Below are positions 11,227-22,797 of a DNA stretch of 64,000 bases, in pieces; positions within the stretch are counted from its first letter, which is position 1, and the number at the start of each line of letters is the position of its first letter. The position numbers and the translations under genes were made by a program. Under the pieces are notes generated by a model, which was not told where the DNA came from, did not search any database, and worked only from the letters and a program-made list of their open reading frames with translations. The DNA lies in assembly GCA_037042185.1 (NCBI GenBank), contig JAXQJY010000025.1:62001-126000 (forward strand). The letters are read 5' to 3'. Source of the DNA: Sordariomycetes sp. S80-01Y (Eukaryota > Ascomycota > Sordariomycetes).

Positions 11227-11474
11227 GCTCTGAACAAACAGTCCCGATGATGAGAGATCAAGATACTTAGTTTAAGTAATCACACTGTACTGGCCGCGTT
11301 TACATTCTCCTTTGGGATCATGTTGTGAGAACTGGCTGCAGCGATTCGGCCATCCATTTCGAGATGCGTAAGGGTATGCAAGCCCCAATGAGGCATAACC
11401 AAATATGGCGTACGTTTCCGACGGGCTCTCTACCTACGTCCTAGGACTGCCTTTTTTCATCTTGGTTTGACTAC

Positions 11475-13024
11475 CTATTGTGGGATCTTGAAGCCCGAGT
11501 GGCGAAGGTTTTGGAAAACATCGTTAGGGTCGTACTTGTTTGAAACTTGTTTCAATAGTCCGATGTTCTCCGTACCATATCCAGAGATAGGGTCCTGATC
11601 GTAGTAAGCATAATTCAAGTAGTGCCAATTCCAGTTCGCGTCGATGGAGTCGGCGTACTCCTCGACTTCGTCGAAGAATTGTCTGATCAGAGGTAAAGCC
11701 GCAGCCTCATGCTCCGCATCCTCGACCCCAAAATACATCAGGAACATGAACCCCGGCCCGTCTGCCACGCGATCCTCCAGACCCAAGACGTTGTTGCCCT
11801 CGGCTTTTGAGACCATAGACTGGGTCATGGGTTGCGCTTGGCAGCTGCTAAACATGCCAGTCTCGGTACCGATGAGCTCTTCGATATCCAGCATGACCTT
11901 CTCGTGGCCATCAGAGATGAATTGAAGAACACGAGCATCATTTTTGTAAGTCCCGGTGAACCATATGGTGTAGGTCCTGTAGTCCCGAATGAGCTCAGAG
12001 GTGATGTTGGACATTGTGCCACTCCGCAGCGAGTTGGAAGCTTGGCCGTCGATGGCGAGGAACTCGTCCAGTACAGCAGGATAGGCCACGTTGTCAACGT
12101 TATCGAGAACGCAACGGATGGAGAAGCCGCCAGCTGCAGGGTTGTAGCCCCAGCCCATGATAGAAGAGGTTGCGGGATCGGTTCCGACATTGTCGGTGAA
12201 GTTGATAAAGGCGCCTATCACCGGCACGGTCTGAGCATAGTCGAATCCCAAAAGCCCGCCCCAGATTTCAGGCTTGTCACTATCCTTGAATTCGATGGCG
12301 TACATGTCGTAGCGAGTCACGAGACCGAAGTTGCCCGAGCCTCCTTTCAAAGCCTTCCAGAGGTCGGCGTTCTCCCCCTCGTTGGCATCGACGACGCTAC
12401 CATCAGCTAGAACAACTTCGAAGTTCTTTACTTGGTCGCAGCCAAACCCATGGGTCCCAGAGTGAAACGAGTTGCCGCCTCCAAGAAGAAACCCCCCGAC
12501 GCCTACCGAGCCGGCGCGTCCGCCTGTAACCGTCACGCCGAAAGGCGTCAGTGTGTCGTAAACATTCCCCCAATGACCGCCCGGGCCCACTGAGACGACC
12601 TTGGTTTCCTCATCGTAGGTGGTCTCATTGAAAAATCCCATGTCAATGGTGATACCCTCTTCCAAAGAGTTCGAGAGCGCGTGCGTTCCGTGACCACCGC
12701 CACGGATACCAAACGGGCACTGGCCTTCGCTGATAGTCCTTATAGCAGTGGAGAGCTCTTTTGCTGATCGCGGTAGCACCATGCACCAAGGCTCGAGGGC
12801 AGCGCTAAGCGACCAATACGTGGTCATCCGTTCACTATAGGCGTCTGTGTCCGATGCGTAGACTCTCTCGCCCAACGCTTTCGTGAGCGCTTCGCACTGA
12901 TGCTGTTAGAAAGAAGGACCATGGTTTGGGCATTTCAATCACGAACGCATTTGGAATTGTCTCCGGTGGCGTGTATTGCGACTGCGAACGCGAGGGCTAA
13001 CGCAGTGAATGGTGTAGTCTTCAT
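11475..13024 (-). CDS. Secreted FAD-linked (berberine-bridge-like) oxidoreductase
   Basis: Two exons: 13024-12947 encodes a signal peptide (MKTTPFTALALAFAVAIHA), and the second runs from 12896 (or 12902, adding His-Gln) to 11475. The donor is GTTCGT at 12946; the alternative acceptors are both in phase. The joined protein is about 500 residues. The FAD_binding_4 domain shows FGIRGGGHGTHALSN (His for 8-alpha-FAD linkage), VSVGPGGHWGNVYD, GGRAGSVGVGGFLLGGG and GGSGNFGLVT. The C-terminal BBE motif is NYAYYDQDPISGYG, then KYDPNDVFQNLRHSGFK. The second covalent-FAD Cys of plant BBEs is Gly here (VGVGG), so the flavin is probably attached only through His. Such fungal enzymes oxidise sugars or natural products; the substrate is unknown, with no biosynthetic cluster around it. 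Confidence 0.9.
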
Positions 13025-14281
13025 GGTCAACGATTGCAAGCGTGAAATGGATGAGAGAGTGTGAAAAGAGAGATCAAGGGAACCATGCACGGGTCATTTT
13101 CAGAAGAAGCAGAGGGATTCGACATCCAGGGACGGCTAGCGAACACGGAGACCACATACGCTGGAGCATTGTGGCAAGACCGAACTGAAAACGATGCAGA
13201 TGCAGTCCTGCTGCAGGAATGGACCCAAATCTTGAGGAGGTGCTGTGCTGAAGCTGGGGGGAAATCGCAGGGGGTGCGAGAACCGAGTGGTACTCGCTTT
13301 AACAATGCATTTCAAACTCGTCTGCCGGGCGGCCTCGCTGTGATGAACAAGCGAATAATCGTAGGAAACACAAGTGAAAACGATGGTGAGACCAAATACT
13401 GAAGTGGTTTTCACACAAAACGTTAAGGAGTCTATCCTGTCCCTCGAAATGTCCGTGGGTTGTTCTGCCCCGGTTCACTAAGTCTACAAGAGTCATCCGC
13501 GGAGGCCACTGTATGCCCTGGTCCAGAAACCATTTTGGGAGATCAAGCAATGGCCCGTCCTGGAAAAACGGGGGTTGCGTGCAGATCATGTCTATTTACA
13601 GGGCTTCTGCTGTAGCTCCCTGCCAAGCTGACGAAGATCTCCTGGGACTAAAGCTCGAGCTACTGCGACTCGAACTTGGAACCGAAATGATCACCCATGC
13701 TTCTTTTCAGCTCGTCGAGAGTTTTTCCCGTTCGTATCAAGGCCGTGATGAATCAATGGGCGCTAGAGAAAGCGCTCCGTACACCATGAGTGGAAGCCTG
13801 CGCACCATTGGCGGCAGCTATCGCCCGGCTTTAGAGCCGCACAACTTTATTTGTCCGGAGGATCATTTGAGGATCGTTTGAGGATCATGGTGGGCGAAGC
13901 GGACGCCCGACACAGCGAAGAGCTTGGGGAAGGACATCTCAGTCAAGTCAAGAAATGGCAGAGGGCTGGTCTGAAAATGGGCCTCATTCCCCAGCCGTTC
14001 AGGCATTGTCCTCCAGATCGTTGTTCATTACTGCGCCAGAACATTGTTTCTAATCCAGTGGAAGACGCATTAGCTCCTACAGCTTCAGGGCTCAAGGCGC
14101 CGTCTCGGGAATCAGCGTCACGCTTTGTCCGGTCCAGCAGCGCCCGACGATCTCGTTGGTTCGAGCACGACACAGGGGTCGAAATCGGTCAGGTTTATGT
14201 TGAGAGCCTGCTCCGTTGTCTGTAACGCAGTCTTTGTCTCCGAGCTCCTTATTTCCATCTTGAGGGTCGGGCCTTTGCAAG
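13025..14281. other. Intergenic divergent region with a short tandem repeat
   Basis: It lies between the BBE-like gene (leftward) and the rhodopsin-domain gene (rightward). It holds the 11-bp repeat at 13858-13890. Rightward frames near 13513-14225 look like chance: no splice sites, composition bias or motif. Confidence 0.4.
13858..13890. repeat. 11-bp tandem repeat, three copies
   Basis: GAGGATCATTT, GAGGATCGTTT and GAGGATCATGG follow one another at 13858, 13869 and 13880. The repeat is short, non-coding and of unknown meaning. Confidence 0.85.
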
Positions 14282-15610
14282 ATGCCTGACTACTCAGCGT
14301 TTCCCGTCGTCGAGGGCGTCAGAACCTATCTACCAGCACCAGATGGTTATGCCGTCGACTTCGAAAATCCCCAGCAGCAGTTTCACGTCACGTTATACTC
14401 GGTGGTGGGCGTCGGCAATCTTCTTGCTCTCCTCTTTATGTCGCAAAGGATCTACACCAAGCTGGCGCTGTCCAGGGGTTTGCAACTGGAAGATGGTATG
14501 TTTCCTTTGACATCCGCTCGTGGGAAGCTTCGAGGCTTAATAGTTACAGGTTTCTTGATCGCTTCCTGGATATGCTCCCTGGTCGTTCAAGGAGTAACCA
14601 TATGGTCTGTCGGGATTCAAGCAAGAGGTGTTCACGGCTGGGAGATGCCAATAGAGCGATTCGTGCAGTTCAAATTTTCGGTCTACATTGGCGGTTCAGT
14701 CTTTATGCCCTGCGCATCGTTTGCGAAGATTGCTCTTCTGGTCTTCTACCTACGGCTTTCGCCACAGACATGGTTCAAGTACGCTTGCTGGGCTACCGTT
14801 GGGATCATATCAGTGTACACACCCGCAATCTTCTTGGCCTTGCTGTTTGCTTGCAGACCTGTGAAAGCTTCCTGGCGCGTTGAGCTTGAAGGAGAGTGCA
14901 TTGACAACACGGCATTGTTCATCGCGACTTGCGTTGTTAACAGTTTCACGGACGTTGTCTTGTTTCTATTACCAATTCCCAGTAAGTACTAGAGTCGCTT
15001 GCTTGCTCCGCGTACGTGCCTTAACTTCTGAAACAGCTGTTCTAGGCTTGAGAATGCCACTCGTTCAAAAGCTGGGCGTCCTTGGGGTTTTCGCCATTGG
15101 CCTAGTGTAAAGTCTCTCCCCTGTGCAAGGTGCCTTCAATGCTGATGAAGAAATAGTACTGTCGCCACGTCCGTCGTTCGCGCTGCCATCCTCCCCAAGA
15201 TGGCCGGCGCCGACCAGTCTTGGATCACGGCCTCGGCCTCGGTATGGTCCCAGCTCGAATGTAACTTGCTGGTCATATGCGGCACGATACCCACGTTGAA
15301 AAAGTTCCTCCGGCACGTCTCGCCCAAGGTGCTTCGCTCGACAGACAAGTCAAAAACAGCGAGCACCCCGAACGTACCACGAACGCCCCTCTACCAGAGG
15401 CCACGCAACCCATACGCACAATTTGGGCAGGATGCCTCCGAGCTAGAGCTCACGAGATGGGATGAGACGGAGGAAATGAGGAGAGGAGCAGGAGTGTCGA
15501 CTACAATCACATCGGGGAGTGCAAGGCCGACAAGTGACGACGGAAGTAGCGAGAAGGCCATCATGGAGACGCGTCAGATCGAGCAGACTGTTGAGCACCG
15601 GCACTGTTGA
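14282..15610 (+). CDS. Rhodopsin-domain (SAT4-type) integral membrane protein
   Basis: Four exons: 14282-14495, 14550-14981, 15037-15106 and 15157-15610, joined by introns with donors GTATGT, GTAAGT and GTAAAG and acceptors ACAG, ACAG and ATAG. All phases agree and give 389 residues. The first intron is 54 bp without a stop, so a retained-intron product would stay in frame. About seven hydrophobic segments follow the fungal rhodopsin-domain pattern: LQLED after helix 1-2, a conserved Cys-rich loop (ACRPVKASWRVELEGECID), PIPTVLGLRMPLVQKLGV, and PKMAGADQSWITASASVWSQLECNLLVICGTIP before the last helix. The cytosolic tail is polar. Family members include PTH11-like receptors, but this one lacks a CFEM domain; the ligand is unknown. 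Confidence 0.88.
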
Positions 15611-16428
15611 TAACGGCAACCTAAAATCGACGCCTTTATTCTACCGATCCCCAGACAGTTTCCTCGCCTCAACCACACAGCACGCCACGATATACCTGTG
15701 CATCAGGGGTCCACAGGTGGCCCGCGCATGGAGCAGGTCGTCCTTGTGCGAGCTGTGGTCTCTAGCGCACACCTCCGATGCGCAGGCCAGAACAAAAAGC
15801 TCCGACACCGTGATTTCTTTGGCCGACGGATTTGGTATCTGAGTGAGAGAGGTCCTACACACGTTTCCGTCTTGGAGTCACACCTTGCCGTTCGACATCA
15901 GCACGTCGGAAACTCCACTCAGCATAAGCTGAGCCCCGAGTGGTCGTTTTTGTTCTAAGCATGGAACGAGCGGACGCCTGTAGATCATTGCTCCATATGC
16001 TGTGCTCCAAATCTACTGGGAACAGCTAAAATTGCTCTTCTTGAAGTCGGAACGCGTGATGCCCTTGGGTGGCCCTGAGCAAGTTACGAATACTCGTCAA
16101 CCCTGATAAGTTCTGTTCTCTCGGTAGACCTCGCCTTGAATAGGAGTCTGCCAACTGAAGGGTCATCATCGTCGTTGTTGTTTTGGCTGGTCTTGGCCGA
16201 CCTCGTTGCCCCGCAGCTTTAGCGGCTGAACCGCGTGATCGACCTCAGAAACATGCATCGCGCCCCGGTAGATAGGGTTTATGGATCCCCCGTCCAGGAT
16301 CTGAATATAAGGTATGACAAGGATCCTTGTCACGGCTTTCGAGGAAGTCACTGCGGCGTCACCCCATCGATCCACCTTCAATCCTCATTTTACAAGATCT
16401 GTATACACCTCCGTCTCGCGAAACAGTT
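15611..16428. other. Intergenic, no gene seen
   Basis: It separates two rightward genes. No RNA gene, repeat or supported frame was noticed. Confidence 0.4.
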
Positions 16429-17193
16429 ATGGGTTGCACCAGCAGCAAGACTGAACCAGGACCACCCGTTCCATCCCAGGGGTTCCTCAAAGCCCAGCCA
16501 CAGCTCCCGCAAGGTTCCCAGGGCAGCTTCGCGCCAACTTTCAAGCTCTTCTACACGGGGCGCAAGAAGCTCCAAAAGACAGACTTCTTCGCCATCGTCG
16601 CCGAGACCGGCAGCGCGCAGGTCCCCCTCCACGTCGTGACGTTCCACATGGGCAACCTGGACCTCAAGAAGCAGGTGACACTCTACACTGGCACAGCGCG
16701 GGACACGGCGCCCCTCGCGACGGCGGGATCAGACAAGATGCTCGCCAAGTACGCCTTCGTAAGCTTGCCCGGGGAGCAGCCTGGAGGCGGGAATCGAACC
16801 GAAACGCTGGTCTGGCCGAAGGGCTTTGCCAGCCAGAGCTTCACCGTCCGCGTCGGGGCGTCGGGGGCCCTCGAGACGTTCGAGTGGCGCGGCGAGAACA
16901 TGACGGTCGCCTCGGGAAGCAGCATCAAGCCATGGAACTTGGTGAGGGTAGATGCAGGCCAAGAGGTCGTCGCGACGTGGACAGAGCTGCCCTTCAGGGC
17001 TGTGTCAGGGGAGATGGGGACCTTTCAGTTCCATGGCAGCGGTGCGACGGGCGAGCTCGGGTCCTACTGGGCGCTCATGACCGTCACGTCCTGGCTATGG
17101 CTTCTGGAGCAGAGGTACGTGATAAACAGGTTCATGGATCAAATGGGGGGTGCGGCGTCGCAGCTGGCGTTCTTTGGGCTTGGGATGGTCTAA
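16429..17193 (+). CDS. Small N-myristoylated protein of unknown function
   Basis: 254 residues from the ATG at 16429; the frame extends 34 codons upstream through less likely sequence. I chose this start because MGCTSSK is a textbook N-myristoylation signal (Gly2, Ser at position 6) with Cys3 available for palmitoylation, predicting attachment to the inner face of a membrane. After a Pro/Gln-rich linker (about 10-38) comes a beta-rich domain (about 40-200), then a Trp-rich hydrophobic stretch (SYWALMTVTSWLWLL, about 218-232) and a Gly-rich end. I recognise no family. Codon use looks more GC-rich at third positions than in the flanking genes. Confidence 0.7.
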   Translation: MGCTSSKTEPGPPVPSQGFLKAQPQLPQGSQGSFAPTFKLFYTGRKKLQKTDFFAIVAETGSAQVPLHVVTFHMGNLDLKKQVTLYTGTARDTAPLATAGSDKMLAKYAFVSLPGEQPGGGNRTETLVWPKGFASQSFTVRVGASGALETFEWRGENMTVASGSSIKPWNLVRVDAGQEVVATWTELPFRAVSGEMGTFQFHGSGATGELGSYWALMTVTSWLWLLEQRYVINRFMDQMGGAASQLAFFGLGMV

Positions 17194-17942
17194 CTAGACA
17201 AGGGCAAGGCCCAGTGTGCAGTGCATATGCGCAACCCGAGGTGGGACAAGATTATACCAAGCGCAGAATCGTATCACGAGAGATTACTCAGGTCAGACCA
17301 GGTGGCAACCATATTGCAATGCACCAGCAGAAATGCAAATGAGTGTGAAATGAATCGCTCAAGACAGCCTTGATTTCCATTGATGAAGGGCTAATCCGCA
17401 CAAGCCGTAGCTAAATGTCAATCCCTAACCCGTGTATGTCCGTTAGGGTTTCCTTTTTTTCATCCATCGCGCCGAATTATCAACCGTGGCACTACCCAGC
17501 CGATCCAGCGTCCCTGGGCCGTGGAAATCAACCCGACTCCAACCATGTCCTAACAAGAAAACGTGAAAATTAAGCTGCTTCGAAACCATGGCGTCGTCAC
17601 CGTCGTGTACCATGAGGTAACCGAAAGCATAATCAAATAAACTCCTTTGAATGCTCCATCCTTGCCGCAATAGGAGCCATTTCCTTAAACGCCATGCAAA
17701 TCAAATCAAAGAGACAGCACCGTCTGTTTCGCCAGACCATCGTCCGCCGGAGTCAGACAGATGCCGTCATGTGCGCTCGCCGGCGCTCAGATAGAAGTGG
17801 CGTAGTTTGGTAAAGTGTACAGTGCGTTGGGACACGTATGTCCACAGTAAGTTTCCACAGCAGTTGCCAATCACCGCCGCTATTGTGCGTGCGGCGACTG
17901 CCTCGACACCAAATAGAGTCATCAAGCCAGCAAGCCGTGACC
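17194..17942. other. Convergent intergenic region
   Basis: This is the 3' flank of the myristoylated-protein gene and of the Gac1-like gene. Nothing else is seen. Confidence 0.4.
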
Positions 17943-20308
17943 TCATCCACGTATGGCGGGCGGAGTGTGCGTATCCCTACGCCAAGCGAATTGTACGGGT
18001 AGGGATTGTTGCTGGCCAACATAATGACCGCCACCGACTGGCTGCGGGGCTTGACTGCCGACCGGCACGTAGTTGGGAGAAGGGGGATCGGACGGCGAGC
18101 TTGAGTTTGAGTTGATGGTCAGCAGTGAGGACTCCGAGCCAGTCTCTGCTGTGGCCGGCCGAGGTGTAGTCTTTGAACGCGAATCTGAGACGGAGGTCTC
18201 GTCCAAAGAGGCTCCGTCGTAGCGCCCGCCCTTCATCTGCCCGTGAGTGGAGGAGTTTGTTGCCTTGGTACCAAACTGCCATCATGTTAGTCACCGTTTC
18301 GGTCGTCGAAGAGAGAGCGTTGCCGGTCGTCGCGGGGGGGTTGAATCCGATTTGGGACTTGCGAAGTCCACTAGGCCCTAGTCGGGGGTTCGGAAAGGTT
18401 GAAGTGGGTGCCAGGGGAACGTACAAAGCAATACTTATTCACGAGCTCCTCGTATGAAGCGCTCGGGAGGCTTGGTACGGGGGAGTCGGTGCCGGAAGGT
18501 TCGCCGACGGGGCTGAACAGCGGCGGCGAGGAGTTGTCCTGCGAATCCGCCAAGTACCGAGTACCGCGGAAGTTGTCCTTCATGTATAGAGTCTCCTTGT
18601 CCTTGGTCATCGAGTCTTTGGCGGCTTGGACGGCGGCGCTCAAAGAGGCACCAAAGTCGTAGCGGTTCGCAAATGCAACCCCGCTCGGAGAGGTGAGACC
18701 CTTGGCAATGTTGTCGCTCGCAATGTTGCTGCTCGACTTGGTCTTCAAGCGAAGGCCGGTAGGGCCGGATTCGTGCTCCCCAAGGTACTCATGGAGAGGC
18801 TGGTCGAACTTGAATGACGCGTCGTTGCCGAAGTCCTTGATGTCGATCGGCATCGACTTGGGCCGCAGGCTGCTAGACGAGTTTTGTCGACGGTTGCTCC
18901 TGGGCAAAGCGTTCTTGGACCGACCCGAGGCGCCCTGGAAGTTGTTCTTACCATTCTGGGGCAAGTGCTTCTTCCTGAAGTCGACCTGGAAATTGGCGCC
19001 GCCGTTGTTATCCCAGAACTCCTGACCGTTGACGGAGTACCGCATACAGAAGAACAAAGTCTTCGACTCGAGATTGGCCGTATCGGACAGCTTGATGACA
19101 AAGTTGAAGCGATCGTAGCCTACTGGGGTGTCTCGAGGACGGATCTCGTGACAGTACTCGGCGGTGACCTCGGATGTCGTCTTCCAGTAATCCAAAGTGA
19201 ACCGGCAGGTGAGGTGCTTTTGGAATGCAAGGTTTGCTACCGCAACAGAGCCGAGCATCGACTTCTGGTCTGCCGATAGCCAGACCTTTTCGAGTTTGAC
19301 AGGGAACGTCTTGCGAGAATGCGAGTCTTGGGGGAAATTGGGAGTGATGATCTCCCACTCGAAAGGTGGCATTCGCAAAGCCGGCCGGCTTTCACTTGGA
19401 AACGGATACTCGGTGTCACTTTCGTAGTTATCCACGGGCGATGAGCCTGCGCTGACGGCAAGTGGGCGGTCGACTTGGAGAAAGTGCCGGACGTGCTCGA
19501 GATGAGAGTCGAAGTGGACTGCTTTCGAGAAGACAGGCGTGCCGGGCATGCTGGAAGGGCGGCGACGGGAGGTCGGCCTCAAAGCAGGTCTGACCAGCTC
19601 GCCAGACTTTTTGCGTACCATCTGTGGTTTCGTCTTGAGGTCCTCGTCGGTATCATCCTCGGACGCAGTGATGGAGTTCTCGGTGGACGGGATGGCAGGG
19701 GCGTGCGGTTCCGTCGCCGAGCGAACATGGCTGACCTTCCGCGAAGAGTTGTTCAGGTCATCAAGAGCGCTGGTGCTGAAGCTCATGTGCATCGAGCGAT
19801 GGCCGGCTGGGTCTGAGGAGAGCAGGGCGTTGTCGTCGGCCATGCGGGGATGGCGCGGCGGCGAAGGCGTCCGAGCCTGGGGGATCTGGCTGACCGCATC
19901 CCTGAGGTCCTTGAACTTGTCCGCCTTCCGTCCGCGAACCTCGGGCGTGGTCTCGTCGTCGCTACCAGACGTGGCAGAGTCAGGAGGCGAGATGACGGCG
20001 CCCATTGGTATACCGCGGTCATCAGTTCGCGGCGGGGGGGATTGTCGAACATTGCCTACGCCATGATGTCCCACGTCGAGTGCCAACGATGGCAGGTCCT
20101 CGAATGTGGCCTGGGGCGTGATCGAGGCGACGGAGGTGTCGCTGACGCCGGTTACTGAGGGCGTTCGTCGATGCTTGTTCAGGTATGAGGCAGATCGCGG
20201 GAGAGACGGCCGGGAGGACCCAGATTGCAGAGATGATCGACGGCTCACATCTGGTGAGGCAGAAGCAGACGAGGCTGGAGAACGGTGCGAAGGTGGCGTG
20301 TAAGGCAT
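17943..20308 (-). CDS. Glycogen-targeting regulatory subunit of PP1 (Gac1-like, CBM21)
   Basis: Two exons: 20308-18425 and 18275-17943, split by a 149-bp intron (donor GTACGT, branch TGACTAAC, acceptor GGCAG); the joined product is about 738 residues. Reading through the donor would end the protein a few codons later, whereas splicing gives NKYCF-FGTKATNSSTHG and a Ser/Pro-rich tail. The long disordered N-terminus (1-255, Ser/Pro/Arg-rich) leads to an RVxF-like PP1-docking site (KAVHF, 262-266) and SHLEHVRHF. The CBM21 carbohydrate-binding module follows at about 334-444 (VKLEKVWLSADQKSMLGSVAVAN..., YSVNGQEFWDNNGGANFQV). By family it brings type-1 phosphatase to glycogen and activates glycogen synthase. 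The exact C-terminus is the weak part of the model. Confidence 0.88.
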
Positions 20309-21660
20309 CCCAACGTCTCGCCTAAGATAGCAGAGAAGGGTGATCGGGAGACGACGCGCCTAAGCTGATTGGTGAGGATCGTGCTTCTCGGTATAATCGG
20401 AGAGGGATGATGAATCGAGAAGAGGGGGGAGAGAGTCGAATTAATTCATAGGGTAGCACGGCTCGAGGTAGAGTGTGGTGGTGGCGTGACTCTTGGGGGA
20501 GATTAGGTGAGGTGGTTCGACTGTGCTGCAACAGGACGCAAATCAGTCAAGAGCCACTTGAAAGGGCTGCGCCAGAGGATAGAATGCACAGGATGTAGGG
20601 GGGGGCGTAATTGCAACACGGCTATGGCGAGAAAAGCAACATTCGGTGTTTTGTGCCCATGGAGCGAAACGGGGTGCGAAGGATCGAGGGGCGGAGGACG
20701 AGAAAATTGATGTTGTAGGCGAAGCAGAAGAGATGGACAGCCGCACAAAAGAATACCCGGCGTTCAAGTTGAGAACGTACCTATTTCCCCAAAAGGAGGG
20801 AGGGAGTAGCAAAGCGATGATGGAGGAGCAGGCGAGCAGGCAAGCAGCAAGTGGACGAGCGTCTACACGAGGAGGAGCGAGGCTTGGGCAGTATTCCAGC
20901 AACCAAGCAGGGTCTTCTCTCGGGTGACAAAAGCCACAGCTGAAGCAAGAGCCAACACAAAGCGGCTGCCTTGTCGACGTCGGTTCGAGGATGAGGTCGA
21001 CGGTGAGAAAAGCAGGACAGACGGAGGACCAGCGACGTCACCCGCAAACGGCTGTCACGGCGATGGCTTCGACTGCCTGAAAACGGTCGATGGATTCGAG
21101 TGCCGACGGAGGACGACAACAACAACGAGGGCAACAGACAATTAGGAGCCCCAAGCAAAACAACACTCAGCAAGGAGTGAAGTGGTGATGGAGGAGAGGA
21201 GGAGGAGGAGCAGCAGAAGGCCTGGAGGAGGATCTCGAGACGGAGGTGTGGTAGAGGGCAGGGGCGGCGGTGGTTTTACTCGTTACTGCCTGCCCCTGCT
21301 GTGCAGCGCACCGTGGACCGTGGACCGTGACCTGCCTTGCACTCGCACCTGCAGTGCAGCGCTGCGGCAGGCGATTTACTGGCAGGAGCGACCGGCGCTC
21401 GCTGCAATCAACTTTCAGGTTGGGGCGGCGCCAGCGCCAGTGGAACGTTCGGAGTCGGACAAGACGAGCGGTAAAAGCGGGGGCCAGCGCCACGCTAAGC
21501 CCACGCTCCGCTTTTAAAGGCGCGGCGCTGTGGAGGCGTCGACCAGCAGGGTTAGCGTGATCGAGAGGGAGAAACACTGTACTCCCAGTCACTGACTGAA
21601 AAAAAAACCCCCGGCGGACGAGCAACGAGTTGGCAGGATGCGGACGACACGACGACCATA

Positions 21661-21666
21661 GCCTGG

Positions 21667-21696
<30 letters not shown>
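21661..21696. repeat. GCCTGR hexanucleotide repeat, six units
   Basis: One GCCTGG followed by five GCCTGA units in non-coding DNA; a simple microsatellite. Confidence 0.9.
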
Positions 21697-21697
<1 letters not shown>

Positions 21698-22773
21698 GGT
21701 GTCGCGGGAGCGGCGAGAGGCGGGTGGGTTGCGACGTCGGCCGTTGATCATCAGTAGTTGGCAATGATGGACTGACAGGACATGTTATGACATGGCATGA
21801 CAGTCGAATTGTTGAGACACCACCTCGTCTCGCCAGCCTTTGCCTGTACGGAGCTACGATACGATACGATGCGATGTGATTCCAGTCCAGTGCCTCCGAC
21901 CCGGCCATTGCAGGGGCCAGTCGCCCGCGGCAGCTGCTGGAGGCTGACCCGGACGGACTGAGATCATGATCTGTCTGTGCCCACCGGTTGTTCCATGCCA
22001 CGAGTCCTGAGTCCAAGCCAAGATATGAGTCTCACCCGCCGCGACCGAGACACAACCACGCTGCCTGTGCGAGTCCTCGCGTGGAAAGCCAAGGCCGTGA
22101 CTGTCGCGTCCCTCCTTTCACGATTAACACTGCAACTGCAAATGCAGACGGCACCGTCACAAACAGCCTCGCGCGTACAGAATGCCATCCACGCCCGTCC
22201 AAGAGGTGGCAGCCACCCCTGCAATCGCTGCAGAGTCTGGCGACCCCCCCTGTCCCCTGTCGACTCTGTCTGTTAGTCTTGCAACCATGATGCGGCGCAC
22301 AGTGCATGCTGGAGGGAGCCGCATTGGCGAATGGCATGACTTCGCGAGGCGGCATGGCCTTTGGCCTCAAGTCATGTCATTGTCCCTGCTGCCGGTGCTT
22401 CCTCACTCACCGACCATCCAACAAGCCATCCTAGCTTGTCGCTCAAAGTCAAAAGTCAATGCAAGCCTCAGCTACCTCGCAGTAGCGACCCCGTGACTCC
22501 ATGGTGCATGCGGAGCCGAAGTCTGGAGAAGCCACTGCAGCGCTGACGAGTGACGCCGCTGGGGATGCTGGGGACGCTGAGTCTGGTGGTGGACGCGTGG
22601 TGCGACCGGCAGAAGGCAACTCGCAGATCCAGGCACTGTGCACCCTCGTACTGCGATGCAGAGCAAACACTGTGTGATCTGAGGCCCCCAACGGACTGTG
22701 CGGTCGTGCACAGCGCAGCTTCTGCTCCGGACGCCGGAGCTTCAGTGACGTCGGCGAGGCTGATAGTCAATGG

Positions 22774-22797
22774 TGCCACTGCCACTGCCACTGCCAC
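22774..22797. repeat. GCCACT hexanucleotide repeat, four units
   Basis: Four perfect tandem GCCACT units in the gene-free stretch. Confidence 0.9.

Noticed and set aside
11475-15610. A biosynthetic cluster around the flavin oxidase and rhodopsin-domain genes
   Set aside because: No polyketide, peptide or terpene synthase, P450 or regulator is nearby.
16790-16800. Perfect tRNA B-box-like sequence (GGTTCGATTCC on the minus strand)
   Set aside because: It lies inside the coding region of the myristoylated protein, and no A box, acceptor stem or anticodon arm can be built around it.
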